DNA from: an uncultured Oscillospiraceae bacterium
GTDB lineage: Bacteria > Bacillota > Clostridia > Oscillospirales > Acutalibacteraceae
DNA: 20,673 nucleotides
Assembly (NCBI GenBank): GCA_900540865.1
Contig: UQHH01000049.1
Coordinates: 1 to 20,673, forward strand
Reading direction: 5' to 3'
Shown here: in pieces, positions 14,558 through 20,673 of the stretch
How the letters are laid out: each line of letters opens with the position of its first letter
Numbering within the stretch: position 1 is the first letter of the stretch
The notes under the pieces: model-generated
Databases searched by the model: none
What the model was told of the DNA's origin: nothing
Seen by the model: only the letters and a program-made list of their open reading frames with translations
Program-made: the position numbers and the translations under genes

Positions 14558-15933
14558 TTCTTTGTTTCCTCCTCAAATCCAATTAACTGCCGGTATGGGA
14601 TGTATCCATATTCCGACGCATTAATCGTGTGGTCGTTCTCATCCTCTGGCGTATTGTCCTTATCCTCCCGCCAGCTATACACCTCAAGCTCCTTGATATG
14701 CTCTGTGCAAGTATCTACAACCAAATAGCATCCCTGTTGAATCCAGCCAAGTTGAAGCTTGATCCTGTCGATAATCTGCACCTTTTTGTACGCGTCAATA
14801 AAGTTATAAATACAGCTGTGCAGTCGCTTGTATTTTCGCAGCTCGGTTATAGTCGCCTGATCAGCGCTGTCAATAAAAACATCCTTTGCAAAACCCCATT
14901 TTTTGCGATTCCGCTCCAAAAAATCAATAAAATTAATTACCGCATCGGACGGTGCAAGAGGGTTCTCCAAGCTCTGATTTCTGTATACCTTTTCATCCAA
15001 TATCAAAAGCTTTCTGTCCTCTGTGATCGCCTGAAACACCATCGCTATTGTGTCGGGCGATTTTTGCGAGTATGCGGTATCAAGGCCCGCTGAGAACTTC
15101 TTTATTTTGATTTTGCTGTCTTTGATCTGCTGTTTTACCCATTGAGCAGAAACAATATGTTTTTTCCTGTTAAAGTTCGGGAACACAAGCCCCGTCGCTC
15201 GACCGCGTAATCCCTGTATCTTGTTTTTCCATAGCTTTGTTCCTTTGGGTGTGTTTAGCTTTATTTGTTCGATTTTTTTGGCTGGTAATCCCAAATTATG
15301 AGCGAAAGTAAAAAACCAATGCACCCATCCGGGCTTTGGTTCTTCCGTAAGCATATCTAATATTTCGGGCGGCGTTTCTTTTTTCCACTCCTGAAGAGGT
15401 CGGGAACAATTTATGTATTCCTTGTAGACGGGTAGTCCTGGGTCGTCGGGGTTGAGCGTTGCTATGAGGTAGTCACAGCGCATTGAAGCTTCCCGTACAT
15501 ATTCCATATCGGCTATGTTGATTTCGTCTATGTACAGGCAGCCGTATTGACCGCCCAGGGCTTTTTTCCACCGGGCTTTGTTATCGTACCCAAGCACATA
15601 TATAATCTTGTCTCCGCTGCCGGTATGGTAAAGCAAGTGCGGCAGGCTGTTAGGTCCTTTGCCCGCTGCATTGTACTCGATCAAAGGCCCAAAAACATCC
15701 AGGATACCCAAATCTTTATTGATAATGTTTTTTTCAATGGTGCCTAAATCCAAACCAGACAGGATATGCAGCTTTTTCGAGGAATCCGCCACTTTTAGCA
15801 TAAACTTGAATATTCCGACTGTGGTTTTACCCGCCGCTGTGGTTCCCTCCAGAAACTCCACCGGCGCATTACAGCGTAGAAAAGCTTTATATTTTTTCGA
15901 TAATATTAATCTTTCACTGCTCAAACGGATCAC
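14554..15933 (-). CDS. terL: terminase large subunit
   Basis: The 459-residue product has all main motifs of TerL. The Walker A is EGTTAAGKTT (29-38), the Walker B is CLYIDEI (132-138, with D136 and E137), and the coupling motif is TLNPDDP (159-165). The RNase H-like nuclease has D285 (AGLDTAYS), D355 (FIDSAD) and an acidic site near D434 (DENDHTINASEYGY). It packages DNA with TerS through the portal. The GTG at 15933 overlaps the terS end by 20 bases and has a weak ribosome binding site. A TTG at 15924, three codons later, has GGTGAT 4 bases upstream and is an equally good start. The end overlaps the portal start as ATGA. Confidence 0.93.
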   Translation of the reverse strand: MIRLSSERLILSKKYKAFLRCNAPVEFLEGTTAAGKTTVGIFKFMLKVADSSKKLHILSGLDLGTIEKNIINKDLGILDVFGPLIEYNAAGKGPNSLPHLLYHTGSGDKIIYVLGYDNKARWKKALGGQYGCLYIDEINIADMEYVREASMRCDYLIATLNPDDPGLPVYKEYINCSRPLQEWKKETPPEILDMLTEEPKPGWVHWFFTFAHNLGLPAKKIEQIKLNTPKGTKLWKNKIQGLRGRATGLVFPNFNRKKHIVSAQWVKQQIKDSKIKIKKFSAGLDTAYSQKSPDTIAMVFQAITEDRKLLILDEKVYRNQSLENPLAPSDAVINFIDFLERNRKKWGFAKDVFIDSADQATITELRKYKRLHSCIYNFIDAYKKVQIIDRIKLQLGWIQQGCYLVVDTCTEHIKELEVYSWREDKDNTPEDENDHTINASEYGYIPYRQLIGFEEETKK

Positions 15934-16330
15934 CCCACAACTGGGCGGTCAAGTCGGCAAGCTTCGATTTTTCGGTTTCCAATTCGGCGCTTAGAGAAAT
16001 TTTATCAGGCGATTTAAACCCTGCCCGATCCAGGAAATCACGTGCCGCAGCAAGCCTGTTTTTATCATCCGCTCGAGGGTCGCTTAATATTTCGTACATG
16101 ACTTTCCTTGCTTCTAAAGCATCAAAAAGAAATTCTTGCTGTATTTCGCGTTTGATCGCTTCTTTTTGCGTCTCAAGATATTCGTGGACTTTATCATCTT
16201 TTAGAAGTTGAGACGCCTGAGATGCTGCTGACTTTTTGCTATACCCAGCGTTTATTGCAGCCTGCGTTGCATTACTGCATCTCAATTTTATGAACTCCTC
16301 TACAAACAGTTTCCGCTGTTCTGTAAGCAT
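15914..16330 (-). CDS. terS: terminase small subunit
   Basis: The 138-residue product starts MLTEQRKLFVEEFIKLRCSN and continues with ATQAAINAGYSKKSAASQAS, the helix-turn-helix region of the Terminase_2 type small subunit. A helical oligomerisation part follows. It recognises the packaging site and activates TerL. The ATG at 16330 has GGAG 8 bases upstream. It is the first gene of the leftward packaging and head operon, since the AT-rich region to its right holds no minus-strand gene. The promoter of this operon is not clear. Confidence 0.9.
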   Translation of the reverse strand: MLTEQRKLFVEEFIKLRCSNATQAAINAGYSKKSAASQASQLLKDDKVHEYLETQKEAIKREIQQEFLFDALEARKVMYEILSDPRADDKNRLAAARDFLDRAGFKSPDKISLSAELETEKSKLADLTAQLWGDPFEQ

Positions 16331-16500
16331 GTGAGCATCTCCTTTTCATCAATATTTTCCCCTTGCTACCACCTTATTAATTAGTTTATTCGACCAATTA
16401 AAACAATAAAGCTCTATTGAGTTGTGAAATATTATTAATATTACATAAAATAACGGTCTAAATTTCTACTTTTTAAATCAAAACTTTTAAACACACATAA
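16331..16500. other. AT-rich non-coding stretch right of terS
   Basis: About 170 bases without a credible gene on either strand. The stretch is much richer in A and T than its neighbours and includes a short inverted repeat (AATATT-ATT-AATATT near 16428-16442). It lies directly upstream of terS, where packaging sites and late promoters are common. I cannot define either one here. Confidence 0.5.
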
Positions 16501-16529
16501 TTGAAAATAAAAACCAAATGCTTTATACT
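16501..16529 (+). promoter_or_regulatory. sigma-70-type promoter of the plus-strand cassette
   Basis: TTGAAA (16501-16506) and TATACT (16524-16529) are separated by exactly 17 bases, close to the vegetative consensus. Transcription should start near 16536 and read the 29-codon ORF and the membrane protein gene. It is the best promoter match I found in the window. Confidence 0.75.
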
Positions 16530-16536
16530 AATAAAC

Positions 16537-16548
16537 AAGGAATTCCTT
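16537..16548. promoter_or_regulatory. 12-base perfect palindrome at the predicted transcription start
   Basis: AAGGAATTCCTT is a perfect palindrome beginning about 8 bases after the -10 box, at the expected transcription start. This is a suitable place for a repressor operator. There is no repressor gene in the window to connect with it, and a 12-base AT-rich palindrome can also arise by chance. Confidence 0.35.
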
Positions 16549-16557
16549 AATTTCCAT

Positions 16558-16588
16558 TGTGCTATTATGTAGGCCGCATAAATGCACA
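16558..16588 (+). promoter_or_regulatory. hairpin in the 5' leader of the plus-strand cassette
   Basis: TGTGC (16558-16562) pairs with GCACA (16584-16588), and TTATG (16565-16569) pairs with CATAA (16577-16581). The two stems are separated by a 2x2 internal loop and capped by a 7-base loop. The element lies between the promoter and the ribosome binding site of the 29-codon ORF. A regulatory role is only suggested. Confidence 0.4.
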
Positions 16589-16626
16589 TATTATGAACCC
16601 TGCGTACAAAAAGGAGGATGTTTTAT

Positions 16627-16716
16627 ATGAATGATTTACCACCAGAAAATAACGTAAATGGATCATGTGTTAAAGGGTTGGAACCCTATAGTTGCGAAAA
16701 GAGAATTCAAAAGTAA
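16627..16716 (+). CDS. 29-residue peptide ORF with very strong ribosome binding site
   Basis: The ATG at 16627 is preceded by AAGGAGG with 9 bases of spacing, one of the strongest ribosome binding sites in the window. The ORF encodes 29 residues starting MNDLPPENNVNGSCVKGL and containing two cysteines. It lies about 90 bases after the consensus promoter and is the first ORF of the plus-strand transcript. I do not recognise it. It may be a leader peptide controlling the membrane protein gene downstream, a small secreted or intracellular peptide, or a decayed gene. It has no signal peptide or transmembrane segment. Confidence 0.5.
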   Translation: MNDLPPENNVNGSCVKGLEPYSCEKRIQK

Positions 16717-16730
16717 AATGATAAACACGG

Positions 16731-16798
16731 AAGAGTCCTAAAGACTTTTATGTGCTTTACGCTACCAAAAAGATGCCCTATTATACGGGCTTGGTAGC
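16731..16798 (+). promoter_or_regulatory. structured RNA between the peptide ORF and the membrane protein gene
   Basis: Two hairpins are predicted in the plus-strand RNA. The first pairs AAGAGTC (16731-16737) with GACTTTT (16743-16749) and includes a G-U pair. The second pairs GCTACCAA (16761-16768) with TTGGTAGC (16791-16798), then GCCC with GGGC after a 6-base AAAGAT bulge. The interval is too long and too structured for a simple spacer. An attenuator or ligand- or protein-binding leader is possible; I do not recognise a known riboswitch. Confidence 0.45.
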
Positions 16799-16857
16799 AA
16801 TAACCAGGATTCCGTATAAGAATGGGGTATCGGACCACGTCATATAGAGGTGATTTT

Positions 16858-17136
16858 GTGCCGACCTCCGTAATTATTCCTTGGTGGGTTCCTGTTTCTA
16901 TTGTAGTGGGCATAGTTGCTTATATTGTTGCTCGTATTATTATTCCACTAATTTTGGTAATACGATCTAAAAAAAGATCGAACTCCTGCATTACATATAA
17001 ATGTGATAAAAAATCACTTTATTTTAAAATTGAGCCAGTTAATGACAAAAATATAGAAAATGATAAAAACGCTACTGCTAGTAGAAGCGAGGAATTTGTG
17101 CCACGTATTATTTATCCTCCGAAAGCTAAAAAATGA
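16858..17136 (+). CDS. small membrane protein of the plus-strand cassette (moron candidate)
   Basis: I choose GTG at 16858, because AGAGGTGAT lies directly before it; an in-frame ATG at 16822 has no ribosome binding site. The 92-residue product begins MPTSVIIPWWVPVSIVVGIV. It has one long hydrophobic segment (residues about 5-34), then RSKKR and a polar, charged C-terminal part ending YPPKAKK, which by the positive-inside rule would lie in the cytoplasm. The gene is opposite to all structural genes, more AT-rich than they are, and has its own promoter and terminator-like hairpin. This is how phage morons are organised. Superinfection exclusion or another membrane effect on the host is a reasonable guess, but there is no homology to support it. 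GAGGT of the ribosome binding site can pair with ACCTC at 16863-16867. Confidence 0.65.
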   Translation: MPTSVIIPWWVPVSIVVGIVAYIVARIIIPLILVIRSKKRSNSCITYKCDKKSLYFKIEPVNDKNIENDKNATASRSEEFVPRIIYPPKAKK

Positions 17137-17180
17137 CTTGTGGAGGTTCAAATAAAAATCTTGTTTTTTTCGAGTGCGCT

Positions 17181-17220
17181 AACCCCCGTAATTTGATTTG
17201 AAAATCAGATTACGGGGGTT
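17181..17220 (+). terminator. 40-base palindrome between convergent genes, probable terminator
   Basis: AACCCCCGTAAT (17181-17192) pairs with ATTACGGGGGTT (17209-17220), and TGATTT pairs with AAATCA inside it. A U-G pair links both stems only in the plus-strand RNA; on the minus strand it would be an A-C mismatch. This favours a role at the end of the plus-strand cassette. No long T-run follows, so it may work partly as a transcript-stabilising hairpin. It also lies 75 bases beyond the end of the leftward gene at 17295. Confidence 0.6.
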
Positions 17221-17294
17221 GCATTGTATATGTACCAATCGCTATTATAATTCTAACATACCGAAAAACCAAAAAAGCAGATTTTTCAAACTTT

Positions 17295-17690
17295 TCAAAC
17301 TTTTTTTAGAAAATCCAAAACTTTTTTTCTGTAGGCCTCCCCTACTTTTCCTTCGTTAAACATCTTGGCAACCCTCCACCACGGATGCCCTCCAAAAAAA
17401 TGCAACCGAATTGCCCTGGCTATATTCACATCTTCGATAGCATCCAAAAACGTATCCACTTCTGACACAATCCGTTCAAGCTTCTCCAGCCGCTTCTGAA
17501 GCTTTGCCTTTCGTGGGTTTGGGATAAGGCCGCGAATTGTAACCGGGTGCTCGGTGTACGGGTATTCCGGGGACGAACCCTTCACGGTGTCCGTCCCCTC
17601 GATGTAATCCGGTAGTTCCTGCAGCTCCTTGTGGATACTCTTAATCTCGGCCTTCGCGCTTTTGTATTGGGATAATTCTTTTGCTGTCAC
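17295..17690 (-). CDS. phage regulator, sigma region 4/RinA-like
   Basis: The 131-residue product begins with GTG (17690) after GGAGG with 7 bases of spacing. The N-terminal half is a charged helix (KELSQYKSAKAEIKSIHKEL), followed by a variable segment with YPYTEHPVTIRGL (about 44-56) and a second charged helix. The C-terminal third (DAIEDVNIARAIRLHFFGGH and PWWRVAKMF) looks like a helix-turn-helix of the sigma-70 region 4 type found in late regulators (ArpU/RinA class) of Firmicutes phages. Such genes usually lie just before terS and activate the late operon. That is exactly the order here except for the plus-strand cassette inserted between them. A direct activator role is inference. Confidence 0.6.
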   Translation of the reverse strand: MTAKELSQYKSAKAEIKSIHKELQELPDYIEGTDTVKGSSPEYPYTEHPVTIRGLIPNPRKAKLQKRLEKLERIVSEVDTFLDAIEDVNIARAIRLHFFGGHPWWRVAKMFNEGKVGEAYRKKVLDFLKKV

Positions 17691-17705
17691 CTGACACCCT
17701 CCAAA

Positions 17706-17840
17706 CTAATTCTCCGGGCAAGAATCCCGGTCGAGTTTCTTTTCTTTACGTGCTGCGTACCGCCATAAGGCAAGCAATACGAACACCGACAGAACCGTTA
17801 ATGTGCCGATTCCGGCGAGTATGTAGATGATGATGTTCAT
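17706..17840 (-). CDS. 44-residue single-pass membrane protein
   Basis: The ATG at 17840 overlaps the stop of the PAPS-reductase-like gene as ATGA, and AGGGGAAA lies upstream. The product begins MNIIIYILAGIGTLTVLSVF and has one transmembrane helix (about 3-25), then a basic segment RYAARKEKKLDRDS. It has no recognisable family. The coupling suggests co-production with the upstream enzyme-like protein, or simply a tightly packed accessory gene. Confidence 0.65.
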   Translation of the reverse strand: MNIIIYILAGIGTLTVLSVFVLLALWRYAARKEKKLDRDSCPEN

Positions 17841-18943
17841 CGGGATTTCCCCTTTCTTTTCAGCTGTTTAGCCAGGTCGTCTGGCAAAGATTCCGGCGTC
17901 CAGTGTACGCCGATATAGTCAAGCACTTTCCCCCAGCCGAACGGCTGCCCATGCTCATCCTTGCAGCAGCGGTACATCCAGAATTCCCATTCTTTGGGGT
18001 TGTCTTCATACAGCCGGTCAAAACGGTGCGGTCGTTTTTCCAGCTGGATACCAAACCCACACATGCTGCAGCCCGTGCGCTGTGCCCTCGTTGTCCGCAA
18101 TGTACCGTCCTCATCCCGGACAATTTCGCCGTATATCTCTGGCACCGGCACGTTTAAATCCAGCGCAAGCTGCAAAAGGTCCTGCCTGTTAAAAACAGCA
18201 AACGGCGCGGAACGGATTGTCGATTTGCCGAAATAATTGCAGCCGTTTATCATCAGCGACTTTTGCCTCCGGCCTCCTTCTGACGCCATCAGTCCGAGGT
18301 ATGGGACGCTGTTGTTTTGCTTCGCCCAGTCGTCACACGGCTTCTCTTTGAGATAGTAGCAGCATTTCGGCGACACCTTAAACGGTGCACATTGGTAGCT
18401 GACTCCTTCGCGTTCATTCTCTCCCCCGCCAAACAGTTCCAGCCACCTCTGCGCCATCTTCATCCGGGTGTTTTTGCGGTAGCCGCCGTATTCCCCCGTT
18501 TCACCCGTGATGATAGCGTGCCGTACCGTTGCGTTTTTGGGCGATGGGTTTTGCAACAGCTCTATTTTCGAGGCCGTCTCTTTCGACAGGACCGGAAAGC
18601 CGAACTCCTGCAATACCGCTGTTTTGCTTTTCAGTGGCCGTAACGGTATAACGCCCAATTGCTTGTGCACAGCCTGGATGCTTTTGTCCTCTAGTGTGCT
18701 CACCGATACAGCCGGCACGGAAATTCCAACAGACTGCAAAAACAGGTACAGCGTTATGCTGTCAAGCCCTCCGACAGACACATGGCAGTTTAATCCCCTG
18801 TGTCCGCACTCGTTGTAAAACTCCCACGCCCTGATTCTGGCGTAGTTTGTTTTAAATGCGTAATCCTGCTGCTGTTTCACTCGGAAACTTGCTATCTTTT
18901 CATCCGTTTTGTTTTCTTTCATCCGCTCTATGCAGTTTTTCAA
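17837..18943 (-). CDS. PAPS reductase-like PP-loop protein with altered nucleotide motif
   Basis: The 368-residue product belongs to the phosphoadenosine phosphosulfate reductase-like group found in many phages. The PP-loop is CHVSVGGLDS (53-62), followed by a long helix. Compared with the usual SGGKDS, the first Ser and the Lys are replaced (V57 and L60), while GG-DS is kept. Cysteines at 185, 194, 195, 203, 292 (GCSMCGFG) and 295 could bind an iron-sulfur cluster, as in related proteins. The reaction is unknown; sulfur transfer, DNA or nucleotide modification, or a defence-related role are possible. Start is TTG at 18943 with the very strong GAGGAGG 7 bases upstream; an ATG at codon 8 is an alternative. 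It overlaps the gene before it by 4 bases and the 44-residue gene after it by 4. Confidence 0.8.
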   Translation of the reverse strand: MKNCIERMKENKTDEKIASFRVKQQQDYAFKTNYARIRAWEFYNECGHRGLNCHVSVGGLDSITLYLFLQSVGISVPAVSVSTLEDKSIQAVHKQLGVIPLRPLKSKTAVLQEFGFPVLSKETASKIELLQNPSPKNATVRHAIITGETGEYGGYRKNTRMKMAQRWLELFGGGENEREGVSYQCAPFKVSPKCCYYLKEKPCDDWAKQNNSVPYLGLMASEGGRRQKSLMINGCNYFGKSTIRSAPFAVFNRQDLLQLALDLNVPVPEIYGEIVRDEDGTLRTTRAQRTGCSMCGFGIQLEKRPHRFDRLYEDNPKEWEFWMYRCCKDEHGQPFGWGKVLDYIGVHWTPESLPDDLAKQLKRKGKSR

Positions 18944-19197
18944 GCTTGTTCCTCCTCTGTGCTACCGTACTCTTTGTCATATTCCTCGGGTGTAATAATT
19001 TCAATTTTGTCATCTTGTATAAACTGCAGTCCTATCGCATCAAGGAATTTGCGCTTATCTAAATCTTTTGTCAGTTCGTTATAGTCGATTTCTTTGTCTG
19101 ATTCACCAATATCAACGCATAGACCTGCAGGAATCGGTTTGCCCTTTTTATCAACATCAGCATCTTGTATCCTGAAACAAATACGTACTTTAGCCAT
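18940..19197 (-). CDS. acidic small phage protein, function unknown
   Basis: The 85-residue product starts MAKVRICFRIQDADVDKKGK, is acidic and ends in EEYDKEYGSTEEEQA. It has no membrane segment or metal motif. The ATG at 19197 has a good ribosome binding site (AAGGAG further upstream, in ATCAAGGAGACGAGTAAAA). Its end overlaps the TTG start of the PAPS reductase-like gene. The N-terminal strand-rich pattern suggests a small beta fold. I do not recognise a family. Confidence 0.65.
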   Translation of the reverse strand: MAKVRICFRIQDADVDKKGKPIPAGLCVDIGESDKEIDYNELTKDLDKRKFLDAIGLQFIQDDKIEIITPEEYDKEYGSTEEEQA

Positions 19198-19282
19198 TTT
19201 TACTCGTCTCCTTGATTTTTTTAATCCGTGCGGCCAGCGTCAGCATAAACCAGTTCTGCGCGTCCGTACGGTCGTCCAGCAC
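19190..19282 (-). pseudogene. short ORF or remnant in frame behind the 59-residue gene
   Basis: The frame of the 59-residue gene at 19289-19468 stays open after its TAA for 32 more codons, reading DEVLDDRTDAQNWFMLTLAA and RIKKIKE. This looks like a real helical protein sequence. A GTG at 19282 has no proper ribosome binding site. Either this is a separate very small gene, or the TAA at 19289-19291 interrupted a gene of about 92 codons. The evidence does not decide between the two. Confidence 0.35.
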
Positions 19283-19288
19283 CTCGTC

Positions 19289-19468
19289 TTAAGATTTTTG
19301 ATTGCTCCACACCCCACAAAGTACGGTTTCAACCCGCTCTTTTATCTGCTGTTTTTGCAGCTTTTGGGTTACTGGAGCCGCTTTTTCTTCATCTAAGCAT
19401 CTGTTTATGATATCTTTTACGCTGTATCCCATAAAATAAAGGTCTATAATTTGATTTTTAGTTAACAT
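19289..19468 (-). CDS. 59-residue helix-turn-helix-like protein
   Basis: The ATG at 19468 has TAAGGAG 8 bases upstream and overlaps the end of the preceding gene by 7 bases. The product begins MLTKNQIIDLYFMGYSVKDI and continues INRCLDEEKA, a pattern like a helix-turn-helix of small phage DNA-binding proteins. The rest is a charged helix. The reading frame continues past the stop (see the next entry to the left), so it may be a truncated form of a longer protein. Function unknown. Confidence 0.55.
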   Translation of the reverse strand: MLTKNQIIDLYFMGYSVKDIINRCLDEEKAAPVTQKLQKQQIKERVETVLCGVWSNQKS

Positions 19469-19677
19469 AAGCCTTGCTCCTTAGGGAGAAATATCTTCTC
19501 CAAATTCGCAATCACAAGCGAATGAGGCGTTCTCACATCCATCAGCTCCAGCTGGTAATACCACCGTACTTCTTTGTGGTGTATCCGCATGGTGATTGCT
19601 GTCACGGTGTAGGAATGGCCCTGATATTCCACCTGCGTTTGATGTGCGATTGCTTTCTTTGCTTCCATCAAATCCAT
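19462..19677 (-). CDS. small phage protein, function unknown
   Basis: The 71-residue product starts MDLMEAKKAIAHQTQVEYQG and contains strand-rich segments HSYTVTAITMRIHHKEVRWY and YQLELMDVRTPHSLVIANLE. This suggests a small beta-barrel-like fold. The ATG at 19677 has AAGGGG upstream, and the gene lies 11 bases after the helicase stop. No family is recognised. It belongs to the replication-end operon by position. Confidence 0.65.
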   Translation of the reverse strand: MDLMEAKKAIAHQTQVEYQGHSYTVTAITMRIHHKEVRWYYQLELMDVRTPHSLVIANLEKIFLPKEQGLC

Positions 19678-19688
19678 TGTTTTCCCCT

Positions 19689-20669
19689 TCAGAACGGAAT
19701 GTCGTCATTCGCGCCGAACGGCTCCTTTGAATCGTCAAGCTGTTCGCTGCGGTACGTGTCCGCCTCATAAAACTTCTGGTGCTTGAGGTCAAAATACAGG
19801 TTTATTTTGCCTGTATTCCCGAACTTGTTCTTGTCGAGCAGCAGTTCCGTTTCCTCCGGCCGGATGAATTCATCGTTCTTTTTCAGTACATACGGCCTAT
19901 GCAGCAGCGCGATGTAATCGCCGTCCTGCTCGAGCCCGCCGCTCTCCTTCAAGTCGGACATTGTGGGCGCATTCCCGCCGTTCCTCGACAGCTGGGAGAG
20001 CACCAGTATGGTACTGCCTGTTTTCTTTGCCACCCGCTTCAATTCGCTCGATATGTAATCTGTCTTGACGCGCACGTTCTCATATTTCTGCGCGGCCGTC
20101 ACAATCTGGATAAAGTCCACAACCACCAGGTCAGGCTTCACCTCAGCTATCTGGTTGCATATCAGCTCAACTGCATACACATCATCCACCACGATGAACT
20201 GGTTGTTTTCCTTCAACTGCGCCATCTGGCGTTTGACCGTGTTTACTTCGTCCTCTGACAGCCGGTTCTGTGAAAACCTCTCATATTTGATTTTGTTCTC
20301 CGCCGCCATCACACGCTCAAATATCATTTCAGACGACATTTCAAGCGAGAAGAACAGGACCTTCTGCCCGTATTTTATCTGGTTGTACGCGATGTTTATT
20401 GCAAACGTTGTCTTACCTGTCGATGGCCGGGCGCCGATGATAAAGACACAGCCCTTGCGGATACCGCCAAGGATTTTATCCATCGTGGCGAACCCCGTCC
20501 GGATGGTCGGCCTGGGCTTATTGAGGTTCTGAGTAAACGCATCTATCCGCGCCTTGTTCTCTTCCAAGCAGTCCACAAATAGCTGACGGCCTGTTTCGTC
20601 CTCCACAATCCTCTGCACGTTCGGCAGGCTGCATTCGCCCGAAAACATCAAATCGTTTATCTTCCCCAT
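19689..20669 (-). CDS. DnaB-like replicative helicase, possibly cut at the right edge
   Basis: The visible 326 residues contain the RecA-like helicase core. The Walker A is GARPSTGKT (79-87), the glutamate after SLEMS (E110) fits the catalytic position, the Walker B is LVVVDFIQI (181-189, D185), and SQLSR (225-229) and SDLKESGGLEQDGD (238-251) are conserved DnaB motifs. The N-terminal primase-interaction domain is absent in the visible part. Residues 1-70 are only a linker. The ATG at 20669 is 4 bases from the edge and its ribosome binding site cannot be seen, so the gene may continue to the right. It unwinds DNA at the phage replication fork. The end lies 11 bases before the next gene. Confidence 0.88.
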   Translation of the reverse strand: MGKINDLMFSGECSLPNVQRIVEDETGRQLFVDCLEENKARIDAFTQNLNKPRPTIRTGFATMDKILGGIRKGCVFIIGARPSTGKTTFAINIAYNQIKYGQKVLFFSLEMSSEMIFERVMAAENKIKYERFSQNRLSEDEVNTVKRQMAQLKENNQFIVVDDVYAVELICNQIAEVKPDLVVVDFIQIVTAAQKYENVRVKTDYISSELKRVAKKTGSTILVLSQLSRNGGNAPTMSDLKESGGLEQDGDYIALLHRPYVLKKNDEFIRPEETELLLDKNKFGNTGKINLYFDLKHQKFYEADTYRSEQLDDSKEPFGANDDIPF

Positions 20670-20673
20670 CAGG

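Noticed and set aside
16378..16406. Late promoter for terS on the minus strand (TTGTTT, 17 bases, TAATTA)
   Set aside because: The -10 match is poor and such pairs are frequent by chance in AT-rich DNA; a phage regulator may direct a non-consensus promoter.
16731..16798. Known riboswitch in the moron leader
   Set aside because: I could not match the stems and bulge to the core of any riboswitch class I remember, so it is reported only as structured RNA.
16707..16913. Minus-strand open frame of 68 codons in the AT-rich block
   Set aside because: It overlaps the structured region and the start of the plus-strand membrane protein gene, has no good ribosome binding site, and its sequence is not protein-like.

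Overview
The window is the structural half of a tailed (siphovirus-type) phage or prophage of a low-to-mid GC Gram-positive host, most likely a member of the Clostridia. The signs are strong AGGAGG-type ribosome binding sites, a head-to-tail gene order typical of Firmicutes phages, and protein families (minor capsid 1/2, tail terminator, Gp15-like tail chaperone, BppU) that are usual in them. No integrase, attachment site, lysis gene, tRNA or CRISPR is visible. Whether this is an integrated prophage or a free phage cannot be decided from the window.

Almost everything is on the minus strand, so read it from right to left. At the right edge lie a DnaB-like helicase (possibly cut by the edge) and small early-region genes, a PAPS-reductase-like PP-loop protein with a 44-residue membrane protein coupled to it, and a sigma/RinA-like regulator (17295-20669). 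The packaging and head module follows: terS, terL, portal, a small protein, a minor head protein with an extra C-terminal domain, a small coupled partner, two tandem terminators, a triple-hairpin leader, scaffold, major capsid, and a set of head-closure and connector genes (7499-16330). The tail module closes the window: tail tube, tail assembly chaperone with a -1 frameshift extension, a Com-like zinc-ribbon protein, tape measure, distal tail protein, tail-tip protein, a 62-residue protein, and a BppU-type upper baseplate protein truncated by the left edge (1-7496). Many genes are joined by ATGA overlaps, which indicates translational coupling.

The one break is an AT-rich block at 16331-17294. 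It carries a plus-strand cassette with its own consensus promoter, a palindrome at the predicted transcription start, a 29-codon ORF with a very strong ribosome binding site, structured RNA, a small membrane protein and a 40-base terminator-like palindrome. This is the layout of a phage moron.

The most interesting points are four. (1) A Com-like protein is encoded directly upstream of a perfect 8-bp hairpin that masks the tape-measure ribosome binding site, recalling Com control of mom in phage Mu. (2) Three tandem hairpins with an identical AGACA loop and covarying stems lie in the leader of the scaffold-capsid genes. (3) The minor head protein ends in a DUF6883-like domain and is coupled to a DUF4926-like small protein, as in a virion-borne toxin with its partner. 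(4) The moron cassette itself. All functional statements are inferences from sequence.
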